Positions 6,617-8,921 of a stretch of 8,921 nt of DNA are shown here, in pieces. This stretch comes from Burkholderiales bacterium. GTDB taxonomy: Bacteria > Pseudomonadota > Gammaproteobacteria > Burkholderiales > Burkholderiaceae_C. The notes under the pieces are model-generated. The model had not been told where the DNA came from. It saw nothing but the letters and a program-made list of their open reading frames with translations, and did no database searches. Within the stretch, counting starts at the first letter, position 1, and each line of letters starts with the position of its first letter. The position numbers and the translations under genes were made by a program. The stretch is taken from positions 1 to 8,921 of the forward strand of contig JANXMO010000380.1 in the NCBI GenBank assembly GCA_025354615.1, in the 5' to 3' direction.

Positions 6617-6634
6617 CGGCCCAACTGCCGCGGC

Positions 6635-6801
6635 TTAGGCGACGCTGAACAAATCCCCGCGAGGTGGCGCGCCTTGCGGTAGGAGGGGCTGTAAGGCGCA
6701 AACCGCAGCCATAGTCAACGCTATGGCGAGGGTTTGCAACGCTGCAGACCACCTACCGCAAGGTGCGCCGGCCGCGAGGGGCTTGTTCAGCGTTGCCCTA
6801 A
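6635..6801. mobile_element. MITE-like inverted-repeat element, about 167 bp
   Basis: The whole 167-bp stretch folds on itself. The left end starts TTAGGCGACGCTGAACAA (6635-6652); the right end, read on the other strand from 6801, starts TTAGGGCAACGCTGAACAA. Further in, CCTTGCGGTAGG (6672-6683) is an exact inverted match to 6752-6763. The centre is GCCATAG (6708-6714), a 6-base loop, and CTATGGC (6721-6727). The arms match imperfectly over about 80 bases, and there is no coding capacity. Matching ends and near-complete self-complementarity fit a miniature inverted-repeat transposable element or a large REP-like repeat. It lies between two convergent genes and could also end transcription from both sides. 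I see no clear target-site duplication: the outer TTAG and CTAA are inverted and so part of the repeat. Confidence 0.7.
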
Positions 6802-6819
6802 TGGCTCAGCCGCACGGCT

Positions 6820-7320
6820 TCAAAGCGTGGCCGCCAGCGCTGCAAGCTGGTCGGTGGCCGTGCCCCAGCCCGCGTAAAAACCCATTTTTTCGTGTGCAGC
6901 GCAGTCCTCGGCATTCCAATGGCGCGCTTGCGCGGTATAGCGTGTCTTGCGGCCGCCTTCGGCTTCTTCGAACGTCAGGATGCCGGTGAAGAACGGCTTG
7001 GCTGACGGCACCCAGGCCGACGTGTAGGCATCGGTAAAGACGATGCGCTCGTTTTCCACCAGCTCCAGGTAAATGCCGCGGTTGGGCACTTCGGTGCCAT
7101 CCGGGCTTTGCATCGTGATGACGGTGGTGCCGCCAGGCCGTGCGTCAATTTCAGCTGCAATCGTTTTCCAAGGCGGCGGCGTGAACCATTGCACGATCAA
7201 CGCCGGCTCGAGCCAGCAGCGGTACAACTTGTGACGCGGCACATCGATCAGCCGTGTGAAAACGAGTTGATGGTCGATTTCCGTGTCAGCGGCCGTAGTG
7301 ACCACGGTGTTTGGGTCCAT
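6820..7320 (-). CDS. SRPBCC/AHSA1-domain protein
   Basis: This 166-residue protein has the pattern of the AHSA1-like branch of the SRPBCC (START-like, Bet v 1-type) fold, which forms a hydrophobic ligand pocket. FTRLIDVPRHKLYRCW (21-36) is the typical first strand and helix, followed by QWFTPP, the PGGTTVI hairpin strand, VENERIVFTD, and a C-terminal long helix beginning near HEKMGFYAGWG and ending in ATDQLAALAATL. No catalytic motif is evident, and members range from stress proteins to ligand carriers, so a specific function cannot be given. AAGGAA 5 bases before the ATG at 7320 is a strong ribosome binding site. It begins 33 bp after engB on the same strand and may be read from the engB transcript. 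Its stop lies 18 bp from the MITE-like repeat. Confidence 0.87.
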   Translation of the reverse strand: MDPNTVVTTAADTEIDHQLVFTRLIDVPRHKLYRCWLEPALIVQWFTPPPWKTIAAEIDARPGGTTVITMQSPDGTEVPNRGIYLELVENERIVFTDAYTSAWVPSAKPFFTGILTFEEAEGGRKTRYTAQARHWNAEDCAAHEKMGFYAGWGTATDQLAALAATL

Positions 7321-7353
7321 GATGTTCCTTCGTTGAAAGTAACGTTCAGCAAT

Positions 7354-8085
7354 TCAAACCACGGGCACCGGCGCGGCGGGCGCCGGCACAGCGCCCAGCG
7401 CTGCCTGCGACCAGCCGTGCAATACCACCGCTGCATCGCCCACACCTGATTTCTTCAAGGCGGAAAACAGGCTGACGCCAACATCAGCCTGCTCGGTCGT
7501 CAGCTCGCCCAACGCAGCCTGCGCCTGCACAAGCGCCATGTGTGCTTCGCTGCGGTTGAGCTTGTCAGCCTTGGTCAGCAACACCAGCAGCTTGACGGCG
7601 CCATTGCTGACGCGCGGCGCCACAAAAGCCAGCAGCTGGCGGTCCAGGTCGGTGAATCCCAGGCGGGAATCGATCATCAGCACCACGCCACTCAAACTGC
7701 GCCGCACTTCCAGGTAGTCCGCCATCACGCGCTGCCAGCGCAGCTTGGCACCCCGCGCCACCGCAGCGTAGCCGTAACCCGGGAGGTCGGCGAACAGCGT
7801 GTTGGCGGCGGTTTTCGGGCCCAGCTCGAACAAATTGATGTGCTGCGTGCGACCCGGCGTTTTCGATGCGAACGCCAGCCGCTTTTGCTGCGTCAGGGTG
7901 TTGATGGCGGTGGACTTGCCAGCGTTGGAACGGCCGACGAAAGCGATTTCCGGCAACTCGGTTTGCGGCAATTCCGTCAACTGGCTGGCGGTGGTCAAAA
8001 ACCGGGCGGTGTGCGTCCATCCCAGCGCCGCTTTTTCGTCGGCAACTGCAGCGGCTGTCGATGCAGCGGAAATAAGCTCGGTCAT
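7354..8085 (-). CDS. engB: Ribosome biogenesis GTPase YihA/YsxC (EngB)
   Basis: EngB is a TrmE-Era-class GTPase needed for assembly of the large ribosomal subunit; family members also affect cell division. The 243-residue protein has all G motifs: P-loop GRSNAGKST (51-59), switch I region TPGRTQ (76-81), G3 DLPGYG (100-105), G4 TKAD (171-174) and a G5-like SALKK near residue 215. The ATG at 8085 (MTELIS) gives a family-like N-terminus with FLTTASQLTELP before the GTPase core. The frame stays open further upstream, but only because it lies opposite the cytochrome gene. A GGCGG lies 5 bases before the start. The C-terminus carries a short Ala/Pro tail (APAAPVPVV), making it somewhat longer than the usual roughly 200-210 residues. 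It is divergent from the cytochrome c4 gene, an arrangement I recall from other proteobacteria. Confidence 0.95.
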   Translation of the reverse strand: MTELISAASTAAAVADEKAALGWTHTARFLTTASQLTELPQTELPEIAFVGRSNAGKSTAINTLTQQKRLAFASKTPGRTQHINLFELGPKTAANTLFADLPGYGYAAVARGAKLRWQRVMADYLEVRRSLSGVVLMIDSRLGFTDLDRQLLAFVAPRVSNGAVKLLVLLTKADKLNRSEAHMALVQAQAALGELTTEQADVGVSLFSALKKSGVGDAAVVLHGWSQAALGAVPAPAAPVPVV

Positions 8086-8149
8086 GAGTGCCGCCAAAAA
8101 CCACCATTGTAAAATCTGTTGGTTTCGCACCAGCCACCGGGCTTTCGTC
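8086..8149. promoter_or_regulatory. Divergent promoter region for engB and cytochrome c4
   Basis: The two start codons are only 64 bp apart. In the middle are overlapping -10-like boxes for both directions: TAAAAT (8110-8115, plus) and TACAAT (minus strand of 8106-8111), each five of six to consensus. Neither has a recognisable -35 at standard spacing. Start sites predicted from them would leave short leaders of about 28 bases (cytochrome) and 14 bases (engB). Confidence 0.4.
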
Positions 8150-8797
8150 ATGACGTTCAAGCGGTCTTTTGCATTTGTTTTCTCGTGTGGCCTGGCTGCC
8201 TTTGCAGTGGCCGGCTCGTCTGCCGCGAGGGCAGCTGAGGCCGCAGCGGCGCCGGCCAGGCCAGATTTAGCGAAAGGCGAGGCCACCTCGGTTGCCGTGT
8301 GCGCCGCCTGCCACGCCAACGACGGCTCGCGCGGCAGCCCCGCCAACCCTATTCTGCAAGGCCAGCATCCCGAGTACCTGGTCAAGCAGCTGATCGAATT
8401 CAAGGCCGGCAAGCGCGACAACCCCATCATGCGCGGCATGGCCTCCGCGCTGAGCGAAACCGACATGAAGAACGTGGCCGCGTTTTACGCGTCGAAACAG
8501 GCCAAGCCCGGTTTCGCCAAAGACAAGGCGCTGGCTGCGCTGGGTGAAAAAATCTACCGGGGCGGCATTGCTGAACGCAATGTGCCGGCCTGCGCCGGTT
8601 GCCACAGCCCGAATGGCGCCGGTATTCCATCACAGTACCCGCGCCTGTCAGGCCAGCATGCCGACTACGCTGCTGCACAACTGGTGGCTTTTCGCGGCGG
8701 TTTGCGCAAAAACAGCGCCACGATGACGGGCGTGGCCGCCAAACTCAATGACCGTGAAATCAAGGCCGTGGCCGACTACACAGCCGGCTTGCACTGA
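8150..8797 (+). CDS. Diheme cytochrome c4
   Basis: This 215-residue periplasmic electron carrier has an N-terminal signal peptide (MTFKRSF, a hydrophobic core, then a likely cut after ARA-A near residue 29). Two homologous class I heme domains follow. Heme sites are CAACH (51-55) and CAGCH (148-152), with likely axial Met94 or Met97 and Met192. The repeated pattern LxGQHxxYxxxQLxxF occurs in both halves (69-84 and 166-181), which is diagnostic of cytochrome c4. Such proteins pass electrons from the bc1 complex toward terminal oxidases. The ATG at 8150 fits the signal peptide; no strong ribosome binding site is visible. It is divergent from engB. In related genomes cytochrome c maturation genes (ResB and CcsA type) often follow, but none starts clearly within the remaining 124 bases. 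Confidence 0.95.
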   Translation: MTFKRSFAFVFSCGLAAFAVAGSSAARAAEAAAAPARPDLAKGEATSVAVCAACHANDGSRGSPANPILQGQHPEYLVKQLIEFKAGKRDNPIMRGMASALSETDMKNVAAFYASKQAKPGFAKDKALAALGEKIYRGGIAERNVPACAGCHSPNGAGIPSQYPRLSGQHADYAAAQLVAFRGGLRKNSATMTGVAAKLNDREIKAVADYTAGLH

Positions 8798-8850
8798 GCC
8801 TAGAAACGGCAGTTGACCGCTCATATCCGCTTGCAAGGTTCCATGCCTGC

Positions 8851-8921
8851 TCACTTTTCGCCCACGGCCATGCTCACCTCATGGGTGACATCGCTACGCA
8901 CCTGAGCGGGCTGTGATGCGG
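8851..8921 (-). CDS. Possible C-terminal end of a minus-strand gene entering from the right
   Basis: On the minus strand one frame is open from the window edge to a TGA at 8853-8851, reading about 22 residues that end VTHEVSMAVGEK. The other two minus frames have stops in the same stretch. It would be convergent with the cytochrome gene, 53 bp away. The stretch is too short for homology, its third-position GC is lower than in neighbouring genes, and an open frame of this length can occur by chance. Confidence 0.2.
   Translation of the reverse strand, partial: ASQPAQVRSDVTHEVSMAVGEK

Noticed and set aside
6635..6801. An intrinsic terminator as the sole explanation of the inverted repeat.
   Set aside because: The structure is far longer than a terminator, has distinct matching ends and lacks a T run after a GC stem.
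8086..8466. N-terminal extension of engB to an ATG at 8466.
   Set aside because: It would run through the engB/cytochrome intergenic region and antisense to the cytochrome gene. EngB proteins do not have such an extension.
8874..8888. Small inverted repeat TCACC/GGTGA after the cytochrome gene.
   Set aside because: The 5-bp stem without a T run is expected by chance.

Overview
The window is GC-rich DNA with strong G/C at third codon positions. Its gene set suggests a betaproteobacterium of the order Burkholderiales, probably Comamonadaceae-like. The clues are panB-panC followed by a DUF3297 gene, engB divergent from a cytochrome c4 gene, and the beta-type PanC motif variants (NRLQF, RPGFF). 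The assignment rests on remembered family features, not on a search.

Left part (1-3847, all minus strand, transcribed right to left): a LysR-type regulator (2891-3841), an ABC exporter of type I secretion type without an N-terminal peptidase-like domain (1020-2804), and the N-terminal 272 codons of a TolC-family outer membrane protein that runs off the left edge (1-817). This looks like a LysR-controlled export cassette. No membrane fusion protein or substrate gene is visible, and either could lie beyond position 1. The TolC protein has an unusual Pro/Ala-rich stretch of about 190 residues between its signal peptide and the first TolC helix. Perfect hairpins lie between the genes (2844-2871 and 910-939).

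Centre (3848-4522): an AT-rich control region with an imperfect duplicated motif precedes two small plus-strand genes (71 and 87 aa). Both have good ribosome binding sites, and I recognise neither.

Right centre (4635-6616, plus strand): panB, panC and a DUF3297 gene, closely spaced and probably one transcript. PanB and PanC supply the ketopantoate hydroxymethyltransferase and pantothenate synthetase steps of vitamin B5 and coenzyme A synthesis. panD is not in the window.

Between the convergent DUF3297 and SRPBCC genes lies a non-coding inverted repeat of about 167 bp (6635-6801) that looks like a MITE, a small non-autonomous transposable element.

Right part: minus-strand engB (ribosome-assembly GTPase, 7354-8085) is followed by an SRPBCC/AHSA1-domain gene (6820-7320). 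Divergent from engB, 64 bp away, is a diheme cytochrome c4 gene (8150-8797). The last 120 bases hold no clear gene, only a possible C-terminal end of a minus-strand gene entering from the right. I saw no tRNA, rRNA, CRISPR array or intact insertion sequence.
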